From NCBI RefSeq assembly GCF_002795805.1, contig NZ_CP018799.1, positions 1,047,001 through 1,111,000 on the forward strand: a stretch of DNA of 64,000 bases, given 5' to 3'. Below the pieces are notes generated by a model. The model saw only the letters and a program-made list of their open reading frames with translations, was not told where the DNA came from and ran no database searches. Positions 45,987 through 55,136 of the stretch are shown here, one piece after another; the first letter of the stretch is position 1; the number at the start of each line of letters is the position of its first letter. Both the position numbers and the translations under genes were made by a program. The DNA comes from Mariprofundus aestuarium. Its GTDB lineage: Bacteria > Pseudomonadota > Zetaproteobacteria > Mariprofundales > Mariprofundaceae.

Positions 45987-47546
45987 TTAATTCTCTTCAC
46001 CCTTGACGCGGGCACGGACGATCTTGCACTTGCTGTAGTTGGGGCCGACTTCATCAACCTCCATGACTTTGAAATGGATGTCTTCATCGCCGCTTCTGAT
46101 GATAAAGATCATGTTGCAGTGGATATGGGTTTCAGGGAAATATGCTGTGAGAATGCCTGTGCCAGGAAGGATTAGCAGGGGCCACAGCCGCTTGGTACTC
46201 ATCTCCTTGCTGCCGATATCAATAGAGGCGCGCAGCAGTTTGACAGGCTGCTGGAAAAAATGGATGCCGAGCCGGATATCACCGCCTCTCTGCCGCTTCA
46301 TCCAGCGAACGAAACCGAGTCTGGGTCGATCCAGCGCAGGGACCCAGTCAAGTCCAATCATGCTTCCTGTGCAGGTTGCATGGTCGTCACCATCCAGACG
46401 TTCGATGCAGGCGCCATTCTGACTGATATTGACTACATTCCAGTTTTGAATAACCTGGTCGCTCCCATCCATGTTGCTGCTGCTTTTAGAAAATGCTTTT
46501 GCGCAATCCCACTCCAGATTCAGGTGAACTCCCTCAATGGCACCACGAGGTTCTTTTTCATATTTGGAGAGCAGAGCATCCAGTATGCCTTGGCCACCAA
46601 CCAGTGTGGTGCGCATCGCCTCTTCAGTTTGCAGTTCTACCCGTTGTCGCTCATGGTCCTGCTGTAGTGAATTGGTTCTTTCAACAGCAGTGGTTACGCG
46701 CTGAATCAGGGAGTCAACCTTCAGAGCGAGAGCATCGTAGGGGAGGCCTCCCTGGAAATTATTTATCAGCTTCGGAGGGATATTCGGTCGATTGATGTTG
46801 CTGATCAAACAGGTTGCACCAATTAACCCCTCAATCTTCTCATGTTGGGGGCAGAAATGAGCATCCAGCATTGAAACATGATGCTCCAGCTCCTTCAGGA
46901 TTAAACGCTGTTGTTCGGGCGAGCTGCGGTAAAAATCCATGGCTCGCAGTAGCTCATGTTTGCCAATGGTGATAATTAGGCGTTTCTGTTCTGGGGAGCT
47001 CTCTGCATCAATTGATGTGGCTACATCCAGTCCGAGTTTTGCCAGGGCAAAAAACTGACGTGTAGTAATCACCATGGTTGCCTGATACTGGGCAACAGTG
47101 AGCTTGAGCATTTTCAGTGCCAGCTCAATGGCATTGGTAATCATCTCGATCAAAGGGGCATAGTAGCTGCTGTCGGTTCTTGCCTCTTTCTGCACCAGAT
47201 CCACGGCGATTTTGTGTGCATTGAGAATGGCAGCTGTCATTTCGCCATCGAACAGCTCCAGCTCCTTTTCAAAGCGGCTTAATACCTTCAGGCGAAAGCT
47301 CAGTGGAATCATAGGGTTGGCATTGAGGCGTCCAAGAAAGCCCTTCATGCTGCTGCAGAGTTTTTTGCGTTCGGCTACAGAGCCGCTGTGTATGGCGTAC
47401 TGGTTAAGCCTGCCCTCAATATCATCGAAGGGGAGCGTAATAGCGTCGGTCAGGAGCTCAGCCTGTCCCAGGTTGAGCCGTTGCGGATGCAGGCGTAATT
47501 CGGTGTCGAGTGAAAGCGAGATACGCTCCTGCTTAGAGCTGCTCAT
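45987..47546 (-). CDS. PilZ-domain protein with long helical N-terminus
   Basis: 519-aa cytoplasmic protein. The first ~340 residues are mostly helical with no recognised domain. The C-terminal region contains a PilZ-like segment (VVNISQNGACIERL, GLDWVPALDRPRLGFVRWMKRQRGGDIRLGIHFF). PilZ domains bind c-di-GMP through RxxxR and D/NxSxxG. The second motif is present here as NISQNG, and a clear RxxxR was not verified. It converges with the hybrid kinase gene. Confidence 0.75.
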   Translation of the reverse strand: MSSSKQERISLSLDTELRLHPQRLNLGQAELLTDAITLPFDDIEGRLNQYAIHSGSVAERKKLCSSMKGFLGRLNANPMIPLSFRLKVLSRFEKELELFDGEMTAAILNAHKIAVDLVQKEARTDSSYYAPLIEMITNAIELALKMLKLTVAQYQATMVITTRQFFALAKLGLDVATSIDAESSPEQKRLIITIGKHELLRAMDFYRSSPEQQRLILKELEHHVSMLDAHFCPQHEKIEGLIGATCLISNINRPNIPPKLINNFQGGLPYDALALKVDSLIQRVTTAVERTNSLQQDHERQRVELQTEEAMRTTLVGGQGILDALLSKYEKEPRGAIEGVHLNLEWDCAKAFSKSSSNMDGSDQVIQNWNVVNISQNGACIERLDGDDHATCTGSMIGLDWVPALDRPRLGFVRWMKRQRGGDIRLGIHFFQQPVKLLRASIDIGSKEMSTKRLWPLLILPGTGILTAYFPETHIHCNMIFIIRSGDEDIHFKVMEVDEVGPNYSKCKIVRARVKGEEN

Positions 47547-47612
47547 ATTACTGAAACTCGTCTGCTGGTTTGGAAGCTTCGATTGCCGGAACTCCGGCAG
47601 CCTCTGACTGCA

Positions 47613-49013
47613 TCAATCGCCGATGCAGATGCGCTCTACCAGCTCTTTGACCGTCGGGATGAAGCCGTTGGCATAAAACGGGTCCTGAGCGAAGCGATAT
47701 GCGGCATGGCCTGCAAACATCAGGTTGTTGTCAGGGTTTTCACCATGTCCGATCTGCTGCAGCGTTTTCTGGATGCAGAAGCTACGCGGATCGGCCTTGT
47801 GGCCGGTGGTGCCTTTATCATTGGCTGCCCAGTTGCTGAATTTGCACATGGAGAGGCAGCCCATGCAATCCAGCTGATCCTGTCGAATCTCCTTTGCCTT
47901 TTCCGGTGTCACGAAAACCAGCGTGGAGTCAGGTGTCTGCAGTGCTTTGCTGAAACCCTCAGCAATGTAGCCATTGGCACGTTTGAGGTCCTGGCGGGTC
48001 AGGTAGACCTCTTTGTTGCGAACGCCAAAGGTGAAGAGTTCAGAATGGTCACCGGCAGGGTGATCGACGAATGCGGTCTCTCGATCGGAGCGGTCATAAA
48101 GTTCGTGCAGGAATGTGTTGTATACGGCGGAAGAGTAAAAGCCGGTTGGTGAGAAGCGATTCAGATTGATGTCACCTTCGTTGAGTGTGAGCAGACGCTG
48201 CTTCCATGCATCTGAGATCGGGCTCTCCTGAGTGAGCAGGGGGCGTGTTCCGAACTGGAATGTGATCGGGCCAATTTCAGGGTTATTCAGCCAGTTGCTC
48301 CATTCGCGCAGGCACCAGACACCGCCAGCCATGACGATAGGAACGTGATTCAGACCGAACTCATTCATGGTTTTACGGATTGCCGCAACACGCGGGTAGG
48401 GATCTTCCGGCTTGTCCGGGCTTTCTGAGTTGGAAAGACCGTTATGGCCACCAGCCAGCCATGGATCTTCGTATACAACGCCGCCCAGAAGGTCGGGAAG
48501 TTTACGGTAGGAGCGCAGCCAGAGGGCTCGGAATGCACGCGCGGAAGAGATGATCGGGTAGTAGTGAACATTATGTTTTGCGGCCAGTGTAGCCAGCTTG
48601 AAAGGCATACCGGCGCCGCAGGTAATGCCATGGACCATGTCCTTGGCACCCTCCATTACGCCTTCAAGGACGCGCTCGGCGCCACCCATCTCCCACAATA
48701 CATTCATGTGCAGTCGGCCATTGCCGCCCGACACCTCATGTGCGATCTGCGCCTGCTTGATGCCACCTTCGATGCCTTGCGCTACAAGTTCCTCGAAACG
48801 CTCCATGCGGCTCCTGCCGTGGTAAACCGTGCGGATAACCTCGCCATTTTCATCAACCCTGTCTGCATTTACAGCTGAAAATGTGCCTACACCACCGGCG
48901 GCGGCCCAGGCGCCGGAGCTTAGCCCGGTGGATACGGCAACGCCTTTGCCACCCTCAATGAGCGGGAGGACTTCTTTACCGGAGATCATGATGGGCTGAA
49001 GGTCAATAGACAT
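47613..49013 (-). CDS. nitronate monooxygenase-like flavoprotein with Cys cluster
   Basis: 466-aa TIM-barrel FMN protein of the NMO/2-nitropropane dioxygenase superfamily (STGLSSGAWAAAGGVGTFS, GITCGAGMPFKLA, IVMAGGVWCLREWSNWL, FQFGTRPLLTQES). It is longer than classical NMO. The C-terminal extension carries a cysteine group, C-x2-C-x3-C in DCMGCLSMCKF plus a Cys in RSFCIQKTL, which could bind an iron-sulfur cluster or zinc. The reaction is unknown. Divergent from the RlmL-like gene. Confidence 0.87.
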   Translation of the reverse strand: MSIDLQPIMISGKEVLPLIEGGKGVAVSTGLSSGAWAAAGGVGTFSAVNADRVDENGEVIRTVYHGRSRMERFEELVAQGIEGGIKQAQIAHEVSGGNGRLHMNVLWEMGGAERVLEGVMEGAKDMVHGITCGAGMPFKLATLAAKHNVHYYPIISSARAFRALWLRSYRKLPDLLGGVVYEDPWLAGGHNGLSNSESPDKPEDPYPRVAAIRKTMNEFGLNHVPIVMAGGVWCLREWSNWLNNPEIGPITFQFGTRPLLTQESPISDAWKQRLLTLNEGDINLNRFSPTGFYSSAVYNTFLHELYDRSDRETAFVDHPAGDHSELFTFGVRNKEVYLTRQDLKRANGYIAEGFSKALQTPDSTLVFVTPEKAKEIRQDQLDCMGCLSMCKFSNWAANDKGTTGHKADPRSFCIQKTLQQIGHGENPDNNLMFAGHAAYRFAQDPFYANGFIPTVKELVERICIGD

Positions 49014-49179
49014 GTGGGCTTCCTTAAGTGGGCTTCCTTCATCCGTGAAGGAGAAACTTTTTCAAAACAAACGACATGGGTTGCAATAAGTCGGTGAATC
49101 TACCAAAGGTGGTCAAGGGTGGCAAAGGGCGGCAAAGTAAAACGATGTAATGCTTAAGTTCGGCTGTTAGATTCTCGCC
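49014..49179. other. divergent intergenic region
   Basis: This lies between the NMO-like gene (minus) and the RlmL-like gene (plus). It holds a 10-bp direct repeat TGGGCTTCCT near 49016 and 49029 just upstream of the NMO-like start, and a GGTGGTCAAGGGTGGCAAAG-type G-rich run near 49106. TAGATT at 49169-49174 is too close to the RlmL-like ATG to be its -10. No strong promoter stands out. Confidence 0.45.
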
Positions 49180-50292
49180 ATGGAAAAGTTGAACTGTTTT
49201 GCTGTAACACTTCCCGGTCTTGAAAAGATCGTGGCTAAAGAACTGGAATCACTCTCAGTTGATGAAATTAAAGTGGATGATGGTGGTGTCCGCTTTCAGA
49301 CGACCATGGATGGCCTGTTTCGCGTTAACCTGCGTCTGCGCTGCGCTACACGCGTTCTGATCCGCCTCGCTGAGTTCAGAACCCATTCGTTCCCTGAGTT
49401 GTATAACAAGGCAAAAAAAATCCAGTGGGAGCGTTATGTCTGTGTGAACACAGAGCTTGATGTGCGTGCCTCATGTCACGGAACCAAACTGCTGCATACC
49501 GGCCGTGTCGAACTGGCTGTTACCGATGCGATCAGGAACAAGCATGCGTTGCCTGAATCGCCCATCAAACATTCTGCGATGCAGCATCAGGCTGTTCTTG
49601 TGCGTATGGATGATGACATCTGTTCGATCAGTATCGATACATCGGGTGAACGGCTGGATCGGCGCGGTTATCGCCTGCATTCCGGCAAGGCACCACTGCG
49701 CGAGACCATTGCCGCAGGTATACTATACTGGGCCGACTGGCAGCCGGATGAACCATTGCTGTTGCCGATGTGCGGATCCGGCACCTTTGCCGTTGAAGCG
49801 GCATGGATGGCGGGGCACCGCGCTGCCGGACTGGATCATGACTTCCCATTCAAACAGTGGCCCTGCTTCAAGGAGAAGCGCTGGAAACGTATCTTTGCCA
49901 AAGCCGAAGCGATGCACAAAGAGGTGCAGTTAGAGATCTTTGCCAGCGATCTGGATAAAGGCATTCTAAGGCAGGCCGAGAAAAACGCTGCAACAGCAGG
50001 TGTTGGAAAACAGATCCACTTTGCGGTTCAGGATGTGAACAGGCTATCTCCACCTGATGGGACTGCATCTCCGGGTCTGATTGTCTGCAACCCCCCTTAC
50101 GGGGATCGCATCAAAGGCGATGTGAGCGGTATCTACCGTCAGTTGGGCCAGCTTTTCAAGGCTTCTTTTGAAGGCTGGCGCATGGTGGTGATTGTGCCCG
50201 ATCAGGGTTGTGAGAATGATCTTGGTCTGCCGGTGAAACGGCGCCTTAAAATCAAACACGGCGGTAAATGGGTGCATATCCTGCAGCTTTGA
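49180..50292 (+). CDS. RlmL/Trm-type THUMP rRNA N2-guanine methyltransferase
   Basis: 370-aa protein. A THUMP-containing N-terminal half (about residues 1-160) is followed by a Rossmann methyltransferase (about 165-370) with the SAM motif LLPMCGSGTFAVEAAWMA and catalytic NPPYGDRI. This architecture fits the RlmL N-terminal half / YpsC group that makes N2-methylguanosine in 23S rRNA (m2G2445 in E. coli RlmL). It lacks the RlmK half found in enterobacterial RlmL. Single gene. Confidence 0.9.
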   Translation: MEKLNCFAVTLPGLEKIVAKELESLSVDEIKVDDGGVRFQTTMDGLFRVNLRLRCATRVLIRLAEFRTHSFPELYNKAKKIQWERYVCVNTELDVRASCHGTKLLHTGRVELAVTDAIRNKHALPESPIKHSAMQHQAVLVRMDDDICSISIDTSGERLDRRGYRLHSGKAPLRETIAAGILYWADWQPDEPLLLPMCGSGTFAVEAAWMAGHRAAGLDHDFPFKQWPCFKEKRWKRIFAKAEAMHKEVQLEIFASDLDKGILRQAEKNAATAGVGKQIHFAVQDVNRLSPPDGTASPGLIVCNPPYGDRIKGDVSGIYRQLGQLFKASFEGWRMVVIVPDQGCENDLGLPVKRRLKIKHGGKWVHILQL

Positions 50293-50296
50293 CACC

Positions 50297-51621
50297 CTCC
50301 CCATGAATTAATTCAGGGGATTCCTTTCAGGCAAAAGCTAAAATGCGAGGCTGTATCGCTGCAACCACAGGTTTCTGTTTCATAGGGGCCGGCAACCCGG
50401 CTTCTCCACAGACGAAGGCGGCATGTCCTGCCGCTAAAATATTATATGCTGCGTTTCGGTCTGCATTGGCCGTATGGCCGCAGGAAACGCAGTGGAATTT
50501 ACTTTGAGAAACACGGTTTTCTTCGGTCGTTTGGCCACACTGATTGCAACGCTGGCTGGTGTAGGCGGCTGATACATACTCAACAAAACCGCCTTTCCAG
50601 AGCTGCTTGTACTCCCAGCATCGCCGCTAACATCGACCAGCCAGAATCCAGGATGAACTTGTTCAATCCTGACTTTGCTTTGACGTTTACGCCGTTTTCT
50701 CAATCGTTCCTTTCGCAGATTTCGACATTCGGGATGTGCCAAGCTTTTCCATGATAATCATAGCGTGGTTGTTGCTGATTTCAGTGGTGGCTTTGTGCAG
50801 CGCATCTTTACGAATGTTAGCGATCTTTGAGTGGATGGCTTGAATCTTCTCCTTCTGTTTGTGCCAGTTATTTGAAAGCTTTATTTTGCGGGCAAGCAGA
50901 CGTTGCACTCTGGCCAATCGCTTTTCATGCCTCCGGTAAGGCTTTTCACCCACATAATCCTTGCCGTCCGAGCAGGCAGCCATGATATGAACACCGCGAT
51001 CGATGCCGACTGCAGTTGAAGATGCGTGGACCGGATCAACTATTTCCTGCTCGCAAAGGATCGAGACGTACCAGTGTTTTCCATTCCGAGAAACCGTTGC
51101 TGATTTCATGGTACCAACCAGTTCCCGAGGCATGCGAAACTTCATCCAGCCAAGTTTTGGAAGCTTGATTCGGTTGCCGGCCACATCAAATCCTTGCGGA
51201 AAGATGAATGAATCATGCTCGCCTTTCTTTTTTGAAACGAGGCATACGTTTGTTGGGTTGATTCTTGTCGAAACAATCACGCATAGCGCGATCCAGATGC
51301 TTCAGCGTTTGAATCAAAGACTGGCTCGGCGCTTCATTCAACCACAGCATTTCGTCCGATTTTTCCCACAGGTTGACCATGCTCCAGTTTAATTCATGGA
51401 ACCACATGATCGGAAGTCTTTGCTCCAGCCGACTTTTGATTATACGCAGGGATTGGTTCCAGACCGCACGGTTATGTCCCGCGAAACGAATCATCTCAGA
51501 TTGCTGCTCGGAGCTTGGCTCTAGCCTGAATTTATAGCCCTTGTGGATACGCATGGTGTAGGGGCGAACACCTAAATAAAGCCAATGCAATCGCTTATAT
51601 CCCCATGGATGAATCCAGGGG
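50297..51621 (-). mobile_element. IS200/IS605-type tnpB-only element (decaying)
   Basis: Both ends carry matching hairpins. 50297-50319 has CCCC-A-TGAATT/AATTCA-GGGG, and 51601-51621 has CCCC-A-TGGAT/ATCCA-GGGG. Each has a bulged A at the same position. Such subterminal hairpins are the hallmark of IS200/IS605 elements. Between them lies a broken tnpB on the minus strand and no tnpA. The element would need TnpA from elsewhere to move. The TnpB guide RNA is expected at the right end, overlapping the tnpB 3' end (about 50300-50600). Confidence 0.82.
50327..51554 (-). pseudogene. tnpB: tnpB (RuvC-like nuclease), multiply frameshifted
   Basis: Reading MRIHKGYKFRLEPSSEQQ from 51554, the gene is interrupted by at least three frameshifts: at the A6 run (plus-strand T-run 51228-51233), near 50690 and near 50613. 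Allowing for these, the protein is complete: HTH N-terminus, RuvC motif I in AVGIDRGV, motif II Glu in IIMEKLG, zinc finger CNQCG/CVSCG and motif III Asp in NADRNAA. It ends at 50327. All catalytic residues persist although the frame is lost, so inactivation looks fairly recent. Confidence 0.88.
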
Positions 51622-51694
51622 CGTTACGCGATTTCTCAGTAAGAGTTTCTGTCGGCATGATGCGTTACGAAAGATTGTTGTCTAAGAATCCGAG

Positions 51695-52825
51695 TTGTTT
51701 CAGCATACAAACGTGCAACAGGATATAAGAGATATCGAGAGCATGCTCTCCTGCTTTTCACCCGACTACCGGTGTGCGCGCCACTCTTTTCTTGATGCAG
51801 CAGCCCGTGCCGGAGCAGAGCTGAAAAGTTTCAACCATCCTCTTAAAGGACCTGAGGGCGAGTCGTTGGCAACCGATGTGGCTTGGCTTGGGCCGGCTGA
51901 TGCTGAGACGGTACTGGTGCTGCTCTCTGCCACCCACGGCGTGGAAGGGTTCAGCGGTTCGGCGGCTCAGATCGATTTCCTCTCCAGCTTCACTGCGCTT
52001 TCGAAGGGTACTGCTGTACTGGTTGTGCATGCGGTCAATCCGCACGGTTTCGCCTGGCTGAGAAGGGTGACCGAGGAGGGGGTCGATCTCAATCGAAACT
52101 ACATCGACTTTTCGCACCTGCTTCCAGTCAATGAGGGGTATGATGAACTGGCTGATGCGATTGTACCAGCCTCCCTTGACCTGGAATGCCTTCGGCTCAG
52201 CGATGCCCGGCTGGCTGACTATTATGCGCTACATGGCCGTGAGGCCTACGAGCGGGCACTCTCCGGCGGCCAGTACGATTTCCCGAATGGACTTTTTTAC
52301 GGCGGTATTCAGCCGACATGGTCGAGGCAGACCTGTGAGCAAATTATTGCCGAATACGGACTGGCTGGCCGCAAGCGAGTGGCGCTGATCGATTTTCACA
52401 CAGGCATAGGGCCGTTCGGATATGGGGAGCCGATCTGCGACCACCCTCCCGGGTCGACAGGGGTTCGACTGGCGCGCAGCTGGTATGGAGATGCTGTGAC
52501 TGAACCAGCCCTCGGAACTTCAATTTCAGTGGCCAAGCACGGGCTCTCTGATTACGGCTGGATGCATCTGGTCGGAGAGCCGCTGGTATTCATTGCGCTG
52601 GAGTTTGGCACCTACCCGTTCGACAACATGATGCAAGTGCTGCGTGCCGACCATTGGCTTCATGCCCAGGGTCAGGTGGAGTGGCAGGCTGAGCAGACAG
52701 TGGCGATTAAGGCGGCCATTCGCAGCCACTTCTATCCAGCCACGCCAAAGTGGCAGGAGAAGGTGATAAGAGGCTCGCGCCACAGTATCCGGCAGGCACT
52801 TTCGGGTCTGGCGGCGGAGGTTTAG
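51695..52825 (+). CDS. DUF2817 (M14-like) zinc carboxypeptidase family
   Basis: 376-aa protein of the DUF2817 group, related to M14 carboxypeptidases. Ligand-like motifs are SATHGVEGFSGSAAQ (HxxE), a RNYIDF segment, and DFHTGIGPFGYG supplying the second His. A late EFGTYP resembles the catalytic Glu region. The start is uncertain: TTG 51695, GTG 51710 or ATG 51743. The family starts near YRCARHSFLDAA, so the shorter forms are possible. No signal peptide. It converges with the RMD1 gene, overlapping by 4 nt. Confidence 0.83.
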   Translation: MFQHTNVQQDIRDIESMLSCFSPDYRCARHSFLDAAARAGAELKSFNHPLKGPEGESLATDVAWLGPADAETVLVLLSATHGVEGFSGSAAQIDFLSSFTALSKGTAVLVVHAVNPHGFAWLRRVTEEGVDLNRNYIDFSHLLPVNEGYDELADAIVPASLDLECLRLSDARLADYYALHGREAYERALSGGQYDFPNGLFYGGIQPTWSRQTCEQIIAEYGLAGRKRVALIDFHTGIGPFGYGEPICDHPPGSTGVRLARSWYGDAVTEPALGTSISVAKHGLSDYGWMHLVGEPLVFIALEFGTYPFDNMMQVLRADHWLHAQGQVEWQAEQTVAIKAAIRSHFYPATPKWQEKVIRGSRHSIRQALSGLAAEV

Positions 52826-53622
52826 AAGAGCTTCATCAGGTCGTGTGTGAGAAAGAAGAATATCTCAATGGCGATCAGCCAGATGATGATCCACTCCAGC
52901 AGCGATGAATGTTTATGCTTCTGTTCATCGGCAAGCATGGCGAACATGTCGTGGATGATCTGTAACTTTTTATTGAGCACATCAACGCGAGGCGTGGTGT
53001 CTAGGTAGCTAGCCATGCGCCGGTAGTGCTCCTCAACCTCGGGGTACTCCCAGAAAAATTCAGGCGTATCAAGCAGGGCATGGTGGAGCAGGATATCGCT
53101 CTCGACAAGAAAGAGCTTGCCGCGCATGCGGGCAATCTCTTTCCTACCCAGGCGGGTGGAGCCGGATTCGGCCATGTTGCGCGGGATATAGGCAGTGTTC
53201 TCGATTGTCCGTTCGGCATAGACCTCAAGCTCAGAGAGCTTCAGTGACTGGGCGATACCGTGAGAAATGGCCAGTTTCACCATGGTACTTCCTTCGTTGA
53301 TGGTGATGTGGTCGGAACGAATCCGTGTCGCAGTGTCAGCATCAATTTCGTAGGTGAAGAGGTCGGATATTTTCTCCTTGAGTGGCTCCCTCAAGAATGG
53401 GGTCAGCTGGTCGAGGATGCGCTTTTCGCTGTCGTGATCACATCCCCAGAAGACGACTACACCATAATCGAACAGGAATATATCACCGTTGGCATCATCA
53501 AGATGGATCGCATTGCGATAAGTGCAGGCGCGGTGCTGCTGCGAAAAGTGTTGCTGCATAGGCTCGGTATGGAAATGTTTGGCGAGGACATAGGCGTTGC
53601 ATCGTTTCTGCATGTTACTCAT
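52822..53622 (-). CDS. RMD1/DUF155-family membrane protein
   Basis: 266-aa protein with the DUF155 pattern (DIFLFDYGVVVFWGC near the N-terminus, SHGIAQSLKLSELE, MRGKLFLVESDILLHHALLDTPEFFWEYPE) and a single C-terminal TM (LLEWIIIWLIAIEIFFF). In yeast the family (Rmd1) is cytoplasmic and needed for meiotic division. The bacterial role is unknown. ATG 53622 with AGGA upstream was chosen. ATG 53631 or earlier starts would overlap the ATP-grasp gene. It is the last gene of the GNAT-C39 / RimK-like operon. Confidence 0.85.
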   Translation of the reverse strand: MSNMQKRCNAYVLAKHFHTEPMQQHFSQQHRACTYRNAIHLDDANGDIFLFDYGVVVFWGCDHDSEKRILDQLTPFLREPLKEKISDLFTYEIDADTATRIRSDHITINEGSTMVKLAISHGIAQSLKLSELEVYAERTIENTAYIPRNMAESGSTRLGRKEIARMRGKLFLVESDILLHHALLDTPEFFWEYPEVEEHYRRMASYLDTTPRVDVLNKKLQIIHDMFAMLADEQKHKHSSLLEWIIIWLIAIEIFFFLTHDLMKLF

Positions 53623-53644
53623 CTTTATCATCCTGTCTGTCGGG

Positions 53645-55135
53645 CTATTCGTTGCGCATCGATTCAATGCGGTGGATAAATTCATTGATGACAGTTTCGT
53701 AAAGTCCCTGCTTCAGGACTTTATCCTCGATACCATGATCGATATTCGGATTGTCATTGATCTCGATGACGAAGATACCGTCATCATTCTGTTTCAGGTC
53801 AACACCGTAGAGCCCGTTGCCAATCAGGGCGGCAGCTTTAAGGGCGGTGTTTACCACCTCTTTGGGGACATCCTCGACAGGCATGGTCGCAAAGCCGCCG
53901 GGTACGGTAGAGCCGTCAGCCTTATGGTTGACGATCTGCCAGTGGCCACGCGCCTGTTTGTACTGACAGGCATAAAGCGGCTTGCCGCCGAGGATGCCGA
54001 TGCGCCAGTCGTAGGCGGTATACATGAACTCCTGCGCTAGAATGATACGAGAGTGCGAAAAGAGCTTGTGGGCCGATTCTGCCAGCTGGGCACGGTTCTC
54101 GGCTTTGAACATGCCACGCGAGAAGGAGCCATCAGGGATCTTCAGCACCATAGGGTAACCCAACTCATCTTCAACCCGACACATGGCCTCCTCATCGAAA
54201 CGATAGCGGTTCAGCGGTATGGTTCTGGGTGTCGGCAGCTTCTGGCTTGTCAGTCGCTCCCACATATAGACCTTGTTGGTGCAGCGAATGATCGATTTTG
54301 GATCATCGATCACCGGCATGCCTTCAGCCTCCGCCTTGCGGGCGAAGCGGAAGGTGTGATTGTCGATCGCTGTTGTTTCTCGCAGCAGCAGGGCATCAAA
54401 TTCGGAGAGCCGGCTGTAATCCCTTTTCTGGATCAGTTCAACATCGACCCGCATCCTTTGTCCGGCACGGATGAAGCGTTCCAGTGCAGCCTTGTTTGAT
54501 GGCGCCAGCTTCTCATTCGGGTCGTAGAGGATAGCAAGATCGTAAAGGGCCGGTTTGCGGCTGTCGTGGCGTTTGCGGCGCGGTATGCGCGTGTAGCTTC
54601 GAAGACTGGTCTCAAAGAAGTCAGAGAGGGCTGCGGTCACCTGATGCAGGCCCATTGGACGAATGCTACGGATTTTCCACTCTTTTCCGCATTCGATTCG
54701 CAAGCGCAGCAGCGGGTAGCGGAAGATATCGAACAGCTCCGAGGCCAGACGGCGGAAGCGGTGATCATCGCATGTGCCGAAAAAGATGTGCAGGTCGAAC
54801 GAGGCCTCAGGCGGGGAGGCAAGACGTTTCATCGTGTTTTCAAGCAGCCGTTCCAGATCCGGAATGGAGAAGGCATAAAGGCTCTGGCGCGAGAGATCAA
54901 CGATATCGGCAACAGTTGGCATCGGGATATCGTTGCGCGCCTCTGCCAGCAGCGAGCAGTAGTAACCGCCACTGAGGTAGGTGTAGTGTCTGCACAGGTT
55001 GATAATGCGGATAGGCCGCTTCTGAGCACCAGCCTGGCGGGTCAGGTAGTCGTTGGCCAGGGTCACTTCGAGCCCCTCAACCGCCCATTTCCAGTCCTTG
55101 ATTCGGTCAACAATCACCGTGTGGCGTACCGGCAT
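53645..55135 (-). CDS. RLAN-RimK ATP-grasp peptide ligase
   Basis: 496-aa protein. An N-terminal RLAN-type domain (about residues 1-215) is followed by a RimK-like ATP-grasp domain (about 220-490) with MVLKIPDGSFSRGMFKAEN (ATP-binding lysine and glycine loop), EFMYTAYDWRIGILGGKPLYA, and the metal-site segment LYGVDLKQNDDGIFVIEINDNPNIDHG. RimK relatives ligate amino acids such as glutamate to a carboxylate or to a protein C-terminus. ATG 55135 follows the GNAT-C39 stop by 1 nt. The upstream open frame of 60 residues belongs to no domain and overlaps the previous gene. Confidence 0.88.
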   Translation of the reverse strand: MPVRHTVIVDRIKDWKWAVEGLEVTLANDYLTRQAGAQKRPIRIINLCRHYTYLSGGYYCSLLAEARNDIPMPTVADIVDLSRQSLYAFSIPDLERLLENTMKRLASPPEASFDLHIFFGTCDDHRFRRLASELFDIFRYPLLRLRIECGKEWKIRSIRPMGLHQVTAALSDFFETSLRSYTRIPRRKRHDSRKPALYDLAILYDPNEKLAPSNKAALERFIRAGQRMRVDVELIQKRDYSRLSEFDALLLRETTAIDNHTFRFARKAEAEGMPVIDDPKSIIRCTNKVYMWERLTSQKLPTPRTIPLNRYRFDEEAMCRVEDELGYPMVLKIPDGSFSRGMFKAENRAQLAESAHKLFSHSRIILAQEFMYTAYDWRIGILGGKPLYACQYKQARGHWQIVNHKADGSTVPGGFATMPVEDVPKEVVNTALKAAALIGNGLYGVDLKQNDDGIFVIEINDNPNIDHGIEDKVLKQGLYETVINEFIHRIESMRNE

Positions 55136-55136
55136 C

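Noticed and set aside
47584-47599. Terminator for the NMO-like gene
   Set aside because: TGCCGGA-AC-TCCGGCA is a neat palindrome but has a 2-nt loop and no T-run on either strand.
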